Below, piece after piece: positions 18,111-27,919 of a stretch of DNA of 64,000 nucleotides. The first letter of the stretch is position 1, and each line of letters opens with the position of its first letter. Origin of the DNA: Roseovarius sp. A-2. GTDB lineage: Bacteria; Pseudomonadota; Alphaproteobacteria; Rhodobacterales; Rhodobacteraceae. A model generated the notes under the pieces. It ran no database searches, was not told the DNA's origin, and worked only from the letters and a program-made list of their open reading frames with translations. The translations under genes were made by a program, and so were the position numbers. The stretch is from positions 347,048 through 411,047 of the forward strand of contig NZ_BDIY01000002.1 of NCBI RefSeq assembly GCF_002072155.1. The letters are read 5' to 3'.

Positions 18111-18149
18111 GGCACTGGACTCTGCGCGCCGCGCGCCCAATATAGGGGT

Positions 18150-20114
18150 ATGAGCCTGCCCCCCGGATTCCTCGATGAGTTGCAAAGCCGCCTGTCGCTG
18201 TCTCAGGTCGTCGGGCGCAAGGTTATGTGGGACACCCGAAAATCCAATCAGGCCAAGGGCGACATGTGGGCACCGTGCCCGTTCCACCAGGAAAAAACCG
18301 CGTCTTTTCATGTGGATGACCGCAAGGGATTCTATTACTGCTTTGGCTGTCACGCCAAGGGCGATGCGATTTCATTCGTGCGCGAGACCGAGAATGTCGA
18401 GTTCATCGAGGCGGTGAAGATCCTCGCCGCCGAGGCGGGCATGAGTGTGCCCGAACGCGACCCGCAGGCGCAGAAGAAAGCCGACCGGCGCGGGCAGCTT
18501 GTCGAGGTGATGGAGCAGGCGGTCAAGTATTTCGGCCTGCAATTGCGCAGCGGTGCGGGAACGGCGGCGCATGACTACCTCAAGGGGCGCAGGCTGGATG
18601 AAGCGACGCAGGCGCGGTTCGATCTTGGGTTTGCCCCCGACGGCTGGCAGGGGCTGTGGGATCACCTGACCGGCAAGGGCGTGCCGCCCGAGATGATCCT
18701 CGCCTGCGGTCTGGCCCGGGAAAGCCAAAAGGGTGGCAAGCCCTATGACACGTTCCGCAACCGGATAATGTTTCCGATTCGCGATGCGCGCGGGCGCTGC
18801 ATCGCCTTTGGCGGGCGGGCGATGGACCCGAATGACAACGCCAAGTATCTCAACTCGCCCGAGACCGAGATTTTCGACAAGTCGCACACGCTCTATAATC
18901 ACGGACCCGCGCGAGAGGCGGCGGGCAAGGGCCAGCCGCTGATCGTGGCGGAGGGCTATATGGACGTGATCGCGCTGGTGGCGGCGGGCTTTGGCGCGGC
19001 GGTGGCCCCGCTTGGCACGGCGGTGACCGAACATCAGATGCAACTGCTGTGGCGGATCGCACCCGAGCCGGTGATCATGCTCGACGGCGACCGGGCCGGG
19101 CTTCAGGCCGCCTACCGGGTGATCGACCTTGCCCTGCCTCTCTTGGAGGCGGGCAAATCGCTGCGCTTTGCGCTGATGCCGGAGGGGCAGGACCCCGATG
19201 ATCTGCTCAGGGCCGAGGGCGCGGGCGCGGTGCAGGCGCGGATTGATGCGGCGCTACCAATGGTGCGCCTGTTGTGGCAGCGCGAGACCGAGGGGCGCGA
19301 TTTCGACAGCCCCGAGCGCAAGGCGGCGCTGGAGCACGTTTGCCGCGAGAAAACCGGACTGATTCGCGACCCGTCGCTGCGCAGGTACTATGAGCAGGAA
19401 CTCAAGGACCTGCGCTGGCAACTGTTCAACCCGCGCCGTGCGAGCGCCGCGGGCGGCGCCTTTGCGCCGCGCCCGCGCGGCGGCAAGGGCGGTAAATGGC
19501 CCCCGCCGGAACCCGCGCGCGCGACCACGAAATCCTCGCTGCTGGTCACGGCTGCGGGGGATACGCATCTGCGCGAGGCGGTGATTCTGGCGACGCTGAT
19601 CTGCTGCCCCGAGGTGATGGAGAGTTTCGAGAGCCAGATCGAGCGCATGGAGTGTCAGGACCCGGATCACGCGTGGCTGCGCGCGCTGATCCTGCGTCAC
19701 GCGCCTGCGGGGGCCGACACCCTGCGCGCGCAGATCGAGGGCGAGATGGGTGCAGCCCCCCTTGAAAAGCTGCTGTCGCTGCCCCATGTCGCGCTTGCCC
19801 CACCCGTGCGGTATCCGGGCGACGCCGAGCTTGCCAGCCTGACGCTGAGCGAGGAACTCGCCAAGCTGATGGCGCAGCGGGGCGTGCAGGCCGAGATGCA
19901 CGAGGCCGCCGAGGACATGGCCGGACTGGCCGATGAGGCGATAACATGGCGGCTCGCACAGGCGGCGGAGGCGCGCAACAAGGCGCAGCGCAGCCAGCAG
20001 GAGGACAGAGCCGAATACGAGCTGGGTGAGAACGGAGCGGCGATCAAACGTGACGAGAAAGAGCAGTTTGCCGCGCTCCTGGACAAGATAACCTTTTCCA
20101 AACGCAAGCGATGA
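18150..20114 (+). CDS. dnaG: DNA primase
   Basis: 654 residues. The N-terminal zinc ribbon reads CPFHQEKTASFHVDDRKGFYYCFGC (the CHC2 motif, shown here with its key residues Cys, His, Cys, Cys). The catalytic TOPRIM core has VAEGYMDVIAL and MLDGDRAG, the acidic metal-binding residues. A long C-terminal region (about 430-654) should hold the helicase-binding part. It synthesises RNA primers at the replication fork. The start lies in GGGGTATGAGC with no strong ribosome site. dnaG-rpoD is the conserved alphaproteobacterial order. Confidence 0.95.
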   Translation: MSLPPGFLDELQSRLSLSQVVGRKVMWDTRKSNQAKGDMWAPCPFHQEKTASFHVDDRKGFYYCFGCHAKGDAISFVRETENVEFIEAVKILAAEAGMSVPERDPQAQKKADRRGQLVEVMEQAVKYFGLQLRSGAGTAAHDYLKGRRLDEATQARFDLGFAPDGWQGLWDHLTGKGVPPEMILACGLARESQKGGKPYDTFRNRIMFPIRDARGRCIAFGGRAMDPNDNAKYLNSPETEIFDKSHTLYNHGPAREAAGKGQPLIVAEGYMDVIALVAAGFGAAVAPLGTAVTEHQMQLLWRIAPEPVIMLDGDRAGLQAAYRVIDLALPLLEAGKSLRFALMPEGQDPDDLLRAEGAGAVQARIDAALPMVRLLWQRETEGRDFDSPERKAALEHVCREKTGLIRDPSLRRYYEQELKDLRWQLFNPRRASAAGGAFAPRPRGGKGGKWPPPEPARATTKSSLLVTAAGDTHLREAVILATLICCPEVMESFESQIERMECQDPDHAWLRALILRHAPAGADTLRAQIEGEMGAAPLEKLLSLPHVALAPPVRYPGDAELASLTLSEELAKLMAQRGVQAEMHEAAEDMAGLADEAITWRLAQAAEARNKAQRSQQEDRAEYELGENGAAIKRDEKEQFAALLDKITFSKRKR

Positions 20115-20183
20115 CCGCATTTTTGGGAAGAATGGACAATAAATTCGGGGTAAACGGGTGTGCGAATCACATGATCGCGCTAA

Positions 20184-20204
20184 TGATTCGGAACAGCCGA
20201 ATCA
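20184..20204 (+). promoter_or_regulatory. Hairpin in the dnaG-rpoD spacer
   Basis: TGATTCGG, a 5-base loop, CCGAATCA: a perfect 8-bp stem 31 bases before the rpoD start, in a 120-base AT-richer spacer. It has no T-run. It may be an mRNA leader structure or an operator; no function can be assigned from sequence alone. Confidence 0.45.
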
Positions 20205-20234
20205 CCTGGACCGCCCCTAACTGAGGAGTCTTTC

Positions 20235-22223
20235 ATGGCCGCCAAGGATACCGAGGACCAAAAGCCCGACGACGCCGAGACCGAAGTTTCGCTCGACATG
20301 TCGCAGGCGGCGGTCAAGAGGATGATTGCCGAGGCGCGTGAGAAAGGGTTCATCACCTACGATCAGCTAAACGAGGTTCTGCCGCCGGATCAGGTGTCGT
20401 CGGAGCAGATCGAGGACGTGATGTCGATGCTCTCGGAGATGGGCATCAACATCATCGAGGCCGAGGACGCCGAAGAGGAAGAGAACCGGACCACCGCCGT
20501 CGCCGAAGTGGGCAAGCGCGGCGAGATCACGCTTGGCTCGGGCAAGGAAGAAAAGCTCGACCGCACCGATGATCCGGTGCGCATGTACCTGCGCGAGATG
20601 GGCTCTGTCGAACTCTTGAGCCGCGAGGGCGAGATCGCCATCGCCAAGCGCATCGAGGCCGGGCGCAACACGATGATTGCGGGGCTTTGCGAGAGCCCGC
20701 TGACCTTTCAGGCGATCACCATCTGGCGCGACGAACTTCTGGGCGAAGACATCCTGCTGCGCGATGTGATCGACCTTGAGGCCACGTTCGGCAACCAGCC
20801 GGGCGAAGAGGGGGCGGAACCGGTCGTCGAGGCTGCGAATGTCACCAGCGCGCCCGCCAATCGCACCGATGGGGCTAACGAGCCGGAACTCGACGCCGAT
20901 GGCAACCCGATCCAGAGCGAGGATGACGACGACGAGGAAGACGAGCAGGCCAATATGAGCCTTGCCGCGATGGAGGCCGCGCTCAAGCCGCGCGTGCTCG
21001 AAACGCTCGACCGCATCGCCGAGGATTTCGAGCAGTTAAGCGCGATGCAGGACAGCCGGATCTCGGCGACGCTGAATGAAGACGCCTCGTTCTCTTCCGA
21101 TCAGGAAGCGAAATATCAGACGTTGCGCTCAGAGATCGTCAAGCTTGTCAACGAGTTGCACCTGCATAACAACCGCATCGAGGCGCTGATCGACCAGCTC
21201 TACGGGATCAACCGCCGGATCATGCAGATCGACACGGCGATGGTCAAACTCGCCGATCAGGCGCGGATCAACCGCAGGGAATTCGTCGAGGAATATCGCG
21301 GGCGCGAGCTTGACCCGAACTGGCTCGACGACATGGCGGCCAAGCCGGGGCGCGGCTGGCAGATGTTTATGGAGCGTCAGCCCGAAAAGGTGGCCGAACT
21401 GCGCGCCGATATGGCACAGGTCGGACAGTATGTCGGCCTCGATATCTCTGAATTCCGCCGCATCGTCGGGCAGGTTCAGAAGGGCGAGAAAGAGGCGCGT
21501 CAGGCCAAGAAGGAAATGGTCGAGGCAAACCTGCGTCTGGTCATCTCGATTGCCAAGAAATACACCAATCGGGGCCTGCAATTTCTTGATCTCATTCAGG
21601 AAGGCAATATCGGCCTGATGAAGGCTGTGGACAAGTTCGAGTATCGCCGGGGCTACAAGTTCAGCACCTATGCGACGTGGTGGATCCGACAGGCGATCAC
21701 CCGCAGCATCGCCGATCAGGCGCGCACCATCCGCATTCCGGTGCATATGATCGAGACGATCAACAAGCTGGTGCGCACCGGGCGCCAGATGCTTCACGAG
21801 ATCGGTCGCGAGCCAACGCCGGAAGAACTGGCCGAGAAGCTGCAAATGCCGCTTGAAAAGGTCCGCAAGGTGATGAAGATCGCCAAGGAGCCGATTTCCC
21901 TGGAGACGCCCATCGGCGACGAGGAAGACAGCCAGCTTGGCGATTTCATCGAGGACAAGAACGTTATTCTGCCGCTGGACAGCGCCATTCAGGATAACCT
22001 GAAAGAAACGACCACGCGGGTGCTGTCCTCGCTCACGCCGCGTGAAGAGCGGGTGCTGCGGATGCGCTTCGGCATCGGGATGAACACCGATCACACGCTG
22101 GAAGAGGTGGGGCAACAGTTCAGTGTCACCCGCGAGCGTATCCGTCAGATCGAGGCCAAGGCGCTGCGCAAGCTGAAGCATCCCTCGCGGAGCCGGAAGC
22201 TGCGGAGTTTCCTAGATCAGTGA
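20235..22223 (+). CDS. rpoD: RNA polymerase primary sigma factor RpoD
   Basis: 662 residues. Region 1.1 is at the N-terminus (about 15-75). Region 1.2 is [21 protein letters not shown] long acidic non-conserved insert (about 190-320) includes a run of Asp/Glu near 230. Region 2 is [20 protein letters not shown] through [13 protein letters not shown]. Region 3 follows, and region 4 contains the helix-turn-helix [20 protein letters not shown]. It is the housekeeping sigma factor. GAGGAG precedes the ATG. The stop codon is overlapped by a GTG that starts the next frame. Confidence 0.97.
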   Translation: MAAKDTEDQKPDDAETEVSLDMSQAAVKRMIAEAREKGFITYDQLNEVLPPDQVSSEQIEDVMSMLSEMGINIIEAEDAEEEENRTTAVAEVGKRGEITLGSGKEEKLDRTDDPVRMYLREMGSVELLSREGEIAIAKRIEAGRNTMIAGLCESPLTFQAITIWRDELLGEDILLRDVIDLEATFGNQPGEEGAEPVVEAANVTSAPANRTDGANEPELDADGNPIQSEDDDDEEDEQANMSLAAMEAALKPRVLETLDRIAEDFEQLSAMQDSRISATLNEDASFSSDQEAKYQTLRSEIVKLVNELHLHNNRIEALIDQLYGINRRIMQIDTAMVKLADQARINRREFVEEYRGRELDPNWLDDMAAKPGRGWQMFMERQPEKVAELRADMAQVGQYVGLDISEFRRIVGQVQKGEKEARQAKKEMVEANLRLVISIAKKYTNRGLQFLDLIQEGNIGLMKAVDKFEYRRGYKFSTYATWWIRQAITRSIADQARTIRIPVHMIETINKLVRTGRQMLHEIGREPTPEELAEKLQMPLEKVRKVMKIAKEPISLETPIGDEEDSQLGDFIEDKNVILPLDSAIQDNLKETTTRVLSSLTPREERVLRMRFGIGMNTDHTLEEVGQQFSVTRERIRQIEAKALRKLKHPSRSRKLRSFLDQ

Positions 22224-22633
22224 GCGGGGCTTTACGCGATACGGCGCACCTTTTGAGGATTTTCGAACGGCTTCAAACCGATGATGTTAAGCTGGCGTTC
22301 TTCGAACTCTTGCATCGCCTTTATAGCGAACAAGGACTAGCGTTTCGTTTTCTTTCGAGAGGGAATTTTTCAGCCGCGCACCTTCTTTTTGACCCTAATG
22401 GAAAACCGTACAGAGATGCCGAGTTTGCCTTCAAAGGAGCAAGGGACCACATGCGTTGGTGGTTTCGTCCACCTTGTTTTGCGCGTGGTTTGTTGCGGCC
22501 TGAAGAAATCGCCGAGCGAATTCCACTCATCCAAGATCGGCAGGATGAACATCTGATCATCGATATCCGGAATCTCCACGATGTAGATGCCGTAATTGAG
22601 TGTGTGAGCACTGCACGCAAACGGCGCTATTGA
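22220..22633 (+). CDS. Hypothetical protein, AT-rich, overlapping the rpoD stop
   Basis: An open frame of 137 codons starting with a GTG that overlaps the rpoD stop (GTGA). Base composition falls well below that of the neighbours (many A/T-ending codons, runs of T), which suggests acquisition. The protein has an acidic/basic mixed sequence, with [10 protein letters not shown] in the middle and a Lys/Arg-rich end (TARKRRY). I recognise no family. The start is uncertain because no ribosome site precedes the GTG; coupling to rpoD translation would be needed. Confidence 0.5.
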   Translation: MSGALRDTAHLLRIFERLQTDDVKLAFFELLHRLYSEQGLAFRFLSRGNFSAAHLLFDPNGKPYRDAEFAFKGARDHMRWWFRPPCFARGLLRPEEIAERIPLIQDRQDEHLIIDIRNLHDVDAVIECVSTARKRRY

Positions 22634-22640
22634 TTTCCCG

Positions 22641-22657
22641 TACGCCATGACGTACAT
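22641..22657 (+). promoter_or_regulatory. Possible YefM operator
   Basis: TACG-CCATGA-CGTACA just upstream of the yefM start contains two GTAC-centred half sites (the first beginning at 22640, the second at 22652). YefM/YoeB operators in other bacteria contain TGTACA palindromes, so this is a reasonable autoregulatory site. It is inferred from position and resemblance only. Confidence 0.35.
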
Positions 22658-22665
22658 TCCGTGCG

Positions 22666-22938
22666 ATGAAACACACCACCTCCACAGACCTGCGCAAGAA
22701 TCTCTCGGCGATGATGGATCGGGTGAACGACGATCATGAGCCGGTCATCGTCACCCGTGCCAAGGGCAAGCCGGTGGTGATGATCTCGCTTGAGGATTAT
22801 CAGGCGATGGACGAGACGGCCTATCTGCTGGCCTCGCCCGCCAATGCGCATGCGTTACGTGATGCCATCGCGCGGGTAGAGCGCGGGGAGGGCATCTCCC
22901 GCACGCTGGCCGATCTCGAGGCGATGGAGGGAGAATGA
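22666..22938 (+). CDS. yefM: YefM/Phd-family antitoxin
   Basis: 90 residues. The N-terminal Phd/YefM DNA-binding domain (TTSTDLRKNLSAMMDRVNDD, with PVIVTRAKGKPVVMISLEDY after) is followed by an acidic, probably unfolded tail that should mask the toxin. It pairs with the overlapping yoeB gene (ATGA). It likely represses its own promoter. Confidence 0.92.
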   Translation: MKHTTSTDLRKNLSAMMDRVNDDHEPVIVTRAKGKPVVMISLEDYQAMDETAYLLASPANAHALRDAIARVERGEGISRTLADLEAMEGE

Positions 22939-23189
22939 CCCTCACCTTTGATCCCGAGGCGTGGGATCAGTATCTGTACTGGCAGCGGACAGACCCAAAA
23001 ATTGCACGCAAAATCAACAGGCTGATAAAGGAATGTCTGCGCCATCCCTTCGAGGGCACGGGCAAGCCAGAGCCGTTGCGCGGGGATCTCGCGGGCTATT
23101 GGTCACGACGGATAGACCGTGAGCATCGTTTGGTTTACCGCGTGACGCAGGAGACGCTGGTGATCGTGCAGTGCCGGTATCATTACTGA
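22935..23189 (+). CDS. yoeB: YoeB-family mRNA interferase toxin
   Basis: 84 residues, the normal length. All catalytic positions of YoeB are present with identical numbering: E46, R65, H83 and Y84. YoeB cleaves mRNA in the ribosomal A site. The start overlaps the yefM stop (ATGA). The stop overlaps the stop of the convergent glycosyltransferase gene by 7 bases. Confidence 0.94.
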   Translation: MTLTFDPEAWDQYLYWQRTDPKIARKINRLIKECLRHPFEGTGKPEPLRGDLAGYWSRRIDREHRLVYRVTQETLVIVQCRYHY

Positions 23190-24238
23190 CGCGCTTGGGT
23201 CTTGTCGGGCGGCGCCCGCGTCCAAAGCGCCTCGTAGACACGGCCGATCGCCTGCGCCTCCTGCGTCACGTCGAAATGCGCGTGCGCGGTTGCGCGTGCG
23301 GTCAGTGACATGGCCGATAGCCTGTCGGGGTCGCGCAGCAGCGTCGCGAGCGTGGTCTCTGGGTCGGCGGTGATGCAGCCCGCACGATCCCCGCGCGCAA
23401 ATTCCCGAAAATGCCCGGTATCGCTGGCGACGAAGGGCACCCCCGAGGCCATCGCCTCAAGCGCGGTCATGCCGTAGCCTTCGTAGCGCGGCAGTTGCAC
23501 CACCAGTGTGAGCGCGCGCAGGAGGGCGGGCAGCGCATCGGGGGCAATCTCACCGGGAAAGAGGAGGCGGTCGGAGAGGCCCGCCTCGGCTGTTTGTCTC
23601 TTGAGCCTGTCGAGAAATCCCCGGTGGGAGGACCCCGCACGACCGATCACGAGGGCGGTGGTGCCGGGATGGTCGGGCAGCAGGCGCAGCATCGCCGCGA
23701 CAAAGCGGTCAGTGCCCTTTTCGGGGCGGATGCGCCCGATGGTGGCGATGCCGCGCGTGCCGGGATAGCCCGAGGCCTCCCACGCGGCGGCGCGGTTTAT
23801 GGCCGGTGCAAAGCGCGCGCAGTCCACGCCATGTGGTATCACTGCGCGGACATGCGGCACATGTGCGGCGGCGGCTTGGGTGGTGGCGATTACCGCGTCC
23901 ATCCGGGATATCAGCCAGCGGGGCAAGGCCGAATGGCGGCGCTGCGCGGCGGAGGTGAAGACGATGCGAATCGGCAGGCGCAACACGTCGCGTGCCCAGA
24001 GGGCGGCGCGCATCTCGCTGTTGCGGCGCACGTGCCAGATGGTGAAGGGGCGGCCCGGTGCCGGGCTGCGCGACAGGTGCCGCGCCTCGGCGCGCGATAT
24101 CGGGGCCGGGCAGCTGGGCAGGGGCACATCGCTCAGGCGGAGGTCGTACTGGCCCTGCTGCACGCGGATCACCCCTGCCGCCGTGGCCGAGACGCCGGTG
24201 AAGTTGCGGTTGAAACTGGTGACGATCAGCTCGGGCAT
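23183..24238 (-). CDS. Glycosyltransferase family 4 protein
   Basis: About 351 residues. The C-terminal half has the GT-B/GT4 pattern: TIGRIRPEKGTDRFVAAM, then LLFPGEIAPDALPALLRALT, then PRYEGYGMTALEAMASGVPF with the E-x7-E type donor site. The N-terminal half is the acceptor lobe. It probably adds a sugar in lipopolysaccharide or another envelope glycan, because waaA lies just upstream on the same strand. ATG 24238 starts MPELIVTSFNRNFTG; there is no strong ribosome site. Acceptor and donor are unknown. Confidence 0.85.
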   Translation of the reverse strand: MPELIVTSFNRNFTGVSATAAGVIRVQQGQYDLRLSDVPLPSCPAPISRAEARHLSRSPAPGRPFTIWHVRRNSEMRAALWARDVLRLPIRIVFTSAAQRRHSALPRWLISRMDAVIATTQAAAAHVPHVRAVIPHGVDCARFAPAINRAAAWEASGYPGTRGIATIGRIRPEKGTDRFVAAMLRLLPDHPGTTALVIGRAGSSHRGFLDRLKRQTAEAGLSDRLLFPGEIAPDALPALLRALTLVVQLPRYEGYGMTALEAMASGVPFVASDTGHFREFARGDRAGCITADPETTLATLLRDPDRLSAMSLTARATAHAHFDVTQEAQAIGRVYEALWTRAPPDKTQARQ

Positions 24239-24245
24239 CTGGTGT

Positions 24246-24275
24246 GGGATTTGAGTATTTGAAGAACAGTGAAAG
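24246..24275 (+). repeat. Copy 2 of the GAGTATTT intergenic repeat
   Basis: GGGATTTGAGTATTT followed by GAACAGTGAAAGG, filling the 43-base gap between waaA and the glycosyltransferase gene. Here the repeat reads on the strand opposite to its flanking genes, unlike the other two close copies. Confidence 0.65.
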
Positions 24276-24281
24276 GCGCGG

Positions 24282-25571
24282 TCATGGCGTGAGATCGAGC
24301 GCGCGGGTGAGGTCGGCGATGATGTCGTCGAGCGCGTCTCTTTGCGGGAGGGCGAACGCGCGGGCAGCGGCACGCATGGTGGCGAGCCGGTCGGGTGAGG
24401 TGAGGAGCGTAATGAGGGTTTGGGCGAGGCCGACGGCATCCGTTATCTCTGTCGCCCCGCCTGCGGCATCGAGCGCCGGGTAGATCTCGGCGAAATTTGC
24501 GTAACGTGGCCCGTGCAGGATCGCCGCACCGGCATGGGCGGGCTCATACGGGGTATGGCCGCCCGCCGGGGTAAAGGAGCCACCGAGGCAGGTGACGGGG
24601 GCGAGCGCGTACCACAGCCCCATCTCGCCCATTGTGTCGGCGAGATAGACCTGGGTCTGCCCGGTGATCGGCCCGCCGATGGCGCGGCGCGCGCCGCTGA
24701 GACCGCGTTCGGCGATCATAACTTCGAGGGCGGTGCCGCGTTCCGGATGGCGGGGCACGAGGATGAGCAGCGCATCGGGGTCGTGTCGCAGGAGACGTGC
24801 ATGGGCGTCGAGCATGATCTCGTCCTCGCCCCGATGGGTGGAGGCGGCGCACCAGACCACGCGCCCACCGATCCTGCGCTTCAGATGCGCGCGCGCCTCA
24901 GGGTCGACGGGCAGGGGGCCGGTGAGGGATTTGAGGTTCGGCCCCTGCCGCGCGTGTGCGAGGCCGAGCGCGCGCAGATGGCTCTCGCTGCGCGCGTCCT
25001 GGCAGTGGATCAGCCGGAACTGTCCCATCACGTGCCGTGCCGTGCGCTCCGCGTGTTGCCAGTTGCGGGCCGATCTGTCCGACAGACGGGCGTTCAGAAG
25101 GGCCAGGGGAATCCCGGCCTGATCGGTCTCGCGCAGCATCTGCGGCCAAAGCTCGCTTTCGATGAAGATCGCGGCCGTGGGCTGCCAATGGGTGAGGAAG
25201 CGGCGCATCGCGCGGCTGGTGTCGAGCGGGGCGAATTGATGCCGGGTGCGGGGCGGCAGGCGGCTGGACAGCAGCTGCGCCGAGGTGGCGGTGCCTGAGG
25301 TGAGCAGGAATTGCAGATCGGGGCGCGATGCCGCCCAATGGGCGATGAGCGTCAGGACCGACATGCTTTCGCCGACGCTGGCGGCGTGAAACCAGATCAG
25401 CGTGCCGTCTGGACGGGGCAGGGTGGCGCGGCCCAGACGTTCGGGCCAGCGGGCGCGGTCGGTGCCGTGGGCCTCGAGTTTACGGCAGGCACCGCGATAG
25501 GCGACGGACCCCAGCATGTTTGCCGCAAGGCTGTAGAGGCGCAGCGGCAGGGGCGCGCCGGCGCGGCGCAT
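24282..25571 (-). CDS. waaA: 3-deoxy-D-manno-octulosonic acid (Kdo) transferase
   Basis: 429 residues of the KdtA/WaaA type: IWFHAASVGE near 60-70, FIESELWPQ with the catalytic-region Glu near 137, and the C-terminal Kdo/CMP site with CLGGSFTPAGGHTPYEPA. It transfers Kdo from CMP-Kdo to lipid A precursor at the cytoplasmic face of the inner membrane. The start overlaps the moaA stop by one base (TGATG). Confidence 0.94.
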   Translation of the reverse strand: MRRAGAPLPLRLYSLAANMLGSVAYRGACRKLEAHGTDRARWPERLGRATLPRPDGTLIWFHAASVGESMSVLTLIAHWAASRPDLQFLLTSGTATSAQLLSSRLPPRTRHQFAPLDTSRAMRRFLTHWQPTAAIFIESELWPQMLRETDQAGIPLALLNARLSDRSARNWQHAERTARHVMGQFRLIHCQDARSESHLRALGLAHARQGPNLKSLTGPLPVDPEARAHLKRRIGGRVVWCAASTHRGEDEIMLDAHARLLRHDPDALLILVPRHPERGTALEVMIAERGLSGARRAIGGPITGQTQVYLADTMGEMGLWYALAPVTCLGGSFTPAGGHTPYEPAHAGAAILHGPRYANFAEIYPALDAAGGATEITDAVGLAQTLITLLTSPDRLATMRAAARAFALPQRDALDDIIADLTRALDLTP

Positions 25572-26578
25572 CAGCCGCCGGTATGGCTCATGTGGCGCGA
25601 CACGCGACCATCGACCGACTGGCGCGAATAGTCGAAGTCATGGCCCTTGGGCTTGCGCGTTATGGCGGTGCGGATTGCGGCCTCAAGCGGTGCGTCGTTG
25701 GCCGGATTGTTGCGCAGGGGCGCGCGCAGATCGGCCATGTCTTCCTGGCCGAGGCACATGTAAAGCTCGCCGGTGCAGGTCAGGCGCACGCGGTTGCAGC
25801 TTTCGCAGAAATTATGGGTGAGCGGCGTGATGAAGCCGATCTTTTGCCCGGTCTCTTCCAGCCGCACATAGCGCGCCGGGCCGCCGGTGCTTTCGGGCAG
25901 GTCGGTGAGGGTGAAGGTTTCAGCCAGACGCGCGCGCAGGTCCGACAGTTTCCAGTATTGGCCCAACCGGTCCTCGTTGCCGATATCGCCCATCGGCATG
26001 ACCTCAATGAAGGTCAGATCCATGTCGCGCGATTTGCACCACTCGAGCAACGTGAAAAGCTCGTCCTCGTTGAAGCCCTTGAGCGCGACGGTGTTGATCT
26101 TGATCCGCAGCCCGGCTTTTTGCGCCGCGTCGATCCCCTTGATCACCTGCGGCAGACGGCCCCAGCGGGTGATGTCGGCGAATTTCTGCTCGTCCAGCGT
26201 GTCGAGCGAGACATTCACCCGGCGCACGCCTGCCGCATAAAGGTCATCCGCGAAACGCTCAAGCTGGCTGCCATTGGTGGTCAACGTCAGCTCCTTGAGA
26301 TCGCCCGCCTCGAGATGCCGGGTCATGGCGTCGAAAAAGGCCATGATCCCCTTGCGCACCAGGGGCTCGCCGCCGGTGATGCGCAGTTTTTCCACGCCCA
26401 TGCGCACGAAGGTCGAGCACATGCGATCAAGCTCCTCGAGCGTCAACAGCTCTTTCTTCGGCAGGAAGGTCATGTTCTCCGACATGCAATAGACGCAGCG
26501 AAAATCGCAGCGGTCGGTCACGGAGACGCGCAGGTAGGAGATGGCGCGCTGGAACGGGTCTATGAGAGGTGCTGTCAT
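25571..26578 (-). CDS. moaA: GTP 3',8-cyclase MoaA (molybdenum cofactor)
   Basis: 335 residues. The radical-SAM cluster motif CxxxCxxC is C24, C28, C31. The C-terminal second cluster is in [20 protein letters not shown]. It converts GTP to 3',8-cyclo-GTP, the first step of molybdopterin synthesis. The usual C-terminal Gly-Gly is present (SHTGG). It is first in a moaA-waaA-glycosyltransferase row on the minus strand. Confidence 0.96.
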   Translation of the reverse strand: MTAPLIDPFQRAISYLRVSVTDRCDFRCVYCMSENMTFLPKKELLTLEELDRMCSTFVRMGVEKLRITGGEPLVRKGIMAFFDAMTRHLEAGDLKELTLTTNGSQLERFADDLYAAGVRRVNVSLDTLDEQKFADITRWGRLPQVIKGIDAAQKAGLRIKINTVALKGFNEDELFTLLEWCKSRDMDLTFIEVMPMGDIGNEDRLGQYWKLSDLRARLAETFTLTDLPESTGGPARYVRLEETGQKIGFITPLTHNFCESCNRVRLTCTGELYMCLGQEDMADLRAPLRNNPANDAPLEAAIRTAITRKPKGHDFDYSRQSVDGRVSRHMSHTGG

Positions 26579-26663
26579 GGCGGAAACCTAAGCCGCGCCG
26601 TGGGGCGGGGCAAGGGCGATGTTGCGGATTGTCCGGGCCGCAGCGGCGCGATAGGGTGACGGC

Positions 26664-27083
26664 ATGACACGGGCCCTGACATTGATCGCGATGCTCGCCC
26701 TCCTTGGTGCCTGTGCGCAGGTCGAGGGGATTTTCCAGCCTGTGCCGGAGCCTGCCACCGAACCGCCGCCTGCCACGACCGAAACCGCGCCGGAGGACGA
26801 GGACGCCACGACGCTCGCGCCCGCGACGGGTGATCTGGGGCTGACGGTGGCGTCATTGGGCACGGCGACAGAGCCGGGACTGTGGCTCAAGACGCCGCTG
26901 GTGGATGCACCGGGGCGGGGGCGCGTGACCTATTCGGCGAATGGCAGGACGGTGGAGGTGGCGCTCATCCCGCTGGATGCGCCGCGCGGCGCGGGCAGCC
27001 GCTTGTCGTTGGCCGCATTTCAGGCGCTCGGTGCGCCGCTCACGGGCCTGCCGGAGGTACGGGTTACCGGCCTTGGCGGGTGA
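26664..27083 (+). CDS. Putative lipoprotein, unknown function
   Basis: 139 residues with a lipoprotein signal (MTRALTLIAMLALLGAC; lipobox LGAC, lipidated C17). A Pro/Thr/Glu-rich linker (about 25-55) leads to a small domain of about 80 residues with a SPOR/septal-like short beta pattern not confidently assignable. It is divergent from moaA and upstream of gph. Confidence 0.72.
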   Translation: MTRALTLIAMLALLGACAQVEGIFQPVPEPATEPPPATTETAPEDEDATTLAPATGDLGLTVASLGTATEPGLWLKTPLVDAPGRGRVTYSANGRTVEVALIPLDAPRGAGSRLSLAAFQALGAPLTGLPEVRVTGLGG

Positions 27084-27163
27084 GGCGCGGCTTTCGCTTT
27101 GTCTTTCGTGACGTTGAGGGCTATCTGCTCCGGACATCATAGGGGCGGATGAGGAGACGCGCG

Positions 27164-27829
27164 ATGCGCACGGTGGTTTTCGATCTTGATGGCACGCTGG
27201 CCGACACGAGCGGCGATCTTGTCGCTGCCGCAAATGCCTGTTTCCGGGGGCTTGGCGTGGGCGACATGCTCGATCCCGTAGCCGATGCCGGTGTCGCCTT
27301 GCGCGGCGGGCGGGCGATGCTGACGCTTGGGATGGAACGTCTGGGGCGCGGCGCGGACCTGGCCGAGATCGACCGGCAATATCCCATCCTGCTGGAGGCC
27401 TATGCCGAGGCGATCGACGTGCACACCACGCTCTATCCCGGTGCGATGGAGGCGGTCGCAGGGCTGAGCGATGCGGGCTACAAGGTGGCCATCTGCACCA
27501 ACAAGCCCGAGCGTCTGGCGCGCCTGCTGATGGAGCGGTTGGGCGTGTTGGGGGCCTTTGCCGCGCTGACCGGGGCCGACACGCTGGCGGTGCGCAAGCC
27601 CGATCCGGAGCACCTGCGCGAGACTGTGCGGCGCGCGGGGGGCGATCCCGTGCGCTCGCTTCTGGTGGGCGATACCGTGACCGATTTTGACACGGCGCGC
27701 GCGGCGGGCGTGCCCTCGGTGCTGGTGGGGTTTGGCCCCAACGGCGCGGCGGTAGCGGATCTGGGGCCGGAGGCCGTGATCGGCCATTATGACGAATTGC
27801 CCGGCGTGGTGACGCGGCTTATCGGCTAA
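27164..27829 (+). CDS. HAD-family phosphatase, phosphoglycolate phosphatase-like
   Basis: 221 residues. Motif I is FDLDGTLADT (about 5-14) with the nucleophile Asp. Motif II is the Thr in ICTNKP, motif III the Lys in AVRKPDPEHL, and motif IV GDTVTDFDTARAAG. This is the HAD-IA pattern of Gph/PGP enzymes. It probably dephosphorylates 2-phosphoglycolate or another small phosphate ester. The ATG at 27164 has GAGGAG 8 bases upstream, preferred over an ATG 15 bases earlier. Confidence 0.85.
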   Translation: MRTVVFDLDGTLADTSGDLVAAANACFRGLGVGDMLDPVADAGVALRGGRAMLTLGMERLGRGADLAEIDRQYPILLEAYAEAIDVHTTLYPGAMEAVAGLSDAGYKVAICTNKPERLARLLMERLGVLGAFAALTGADTLAVRKPDPEHLRETVRRAGGDPVRSLLVGDTVTDFDTARAAGVPSVLVGFGPNGAAVADLGPEAVIGHYDELPGVVTRLIG

Positions 27830-27919
27830 GGTGCAGGGCGGTTTCGGATTTCGTGAAATTGCCGGCGGCGCGCGCAGGAAAGCATTGACGCAGCCCGGAT
27901 CGGCAATCAAAACAATGCC

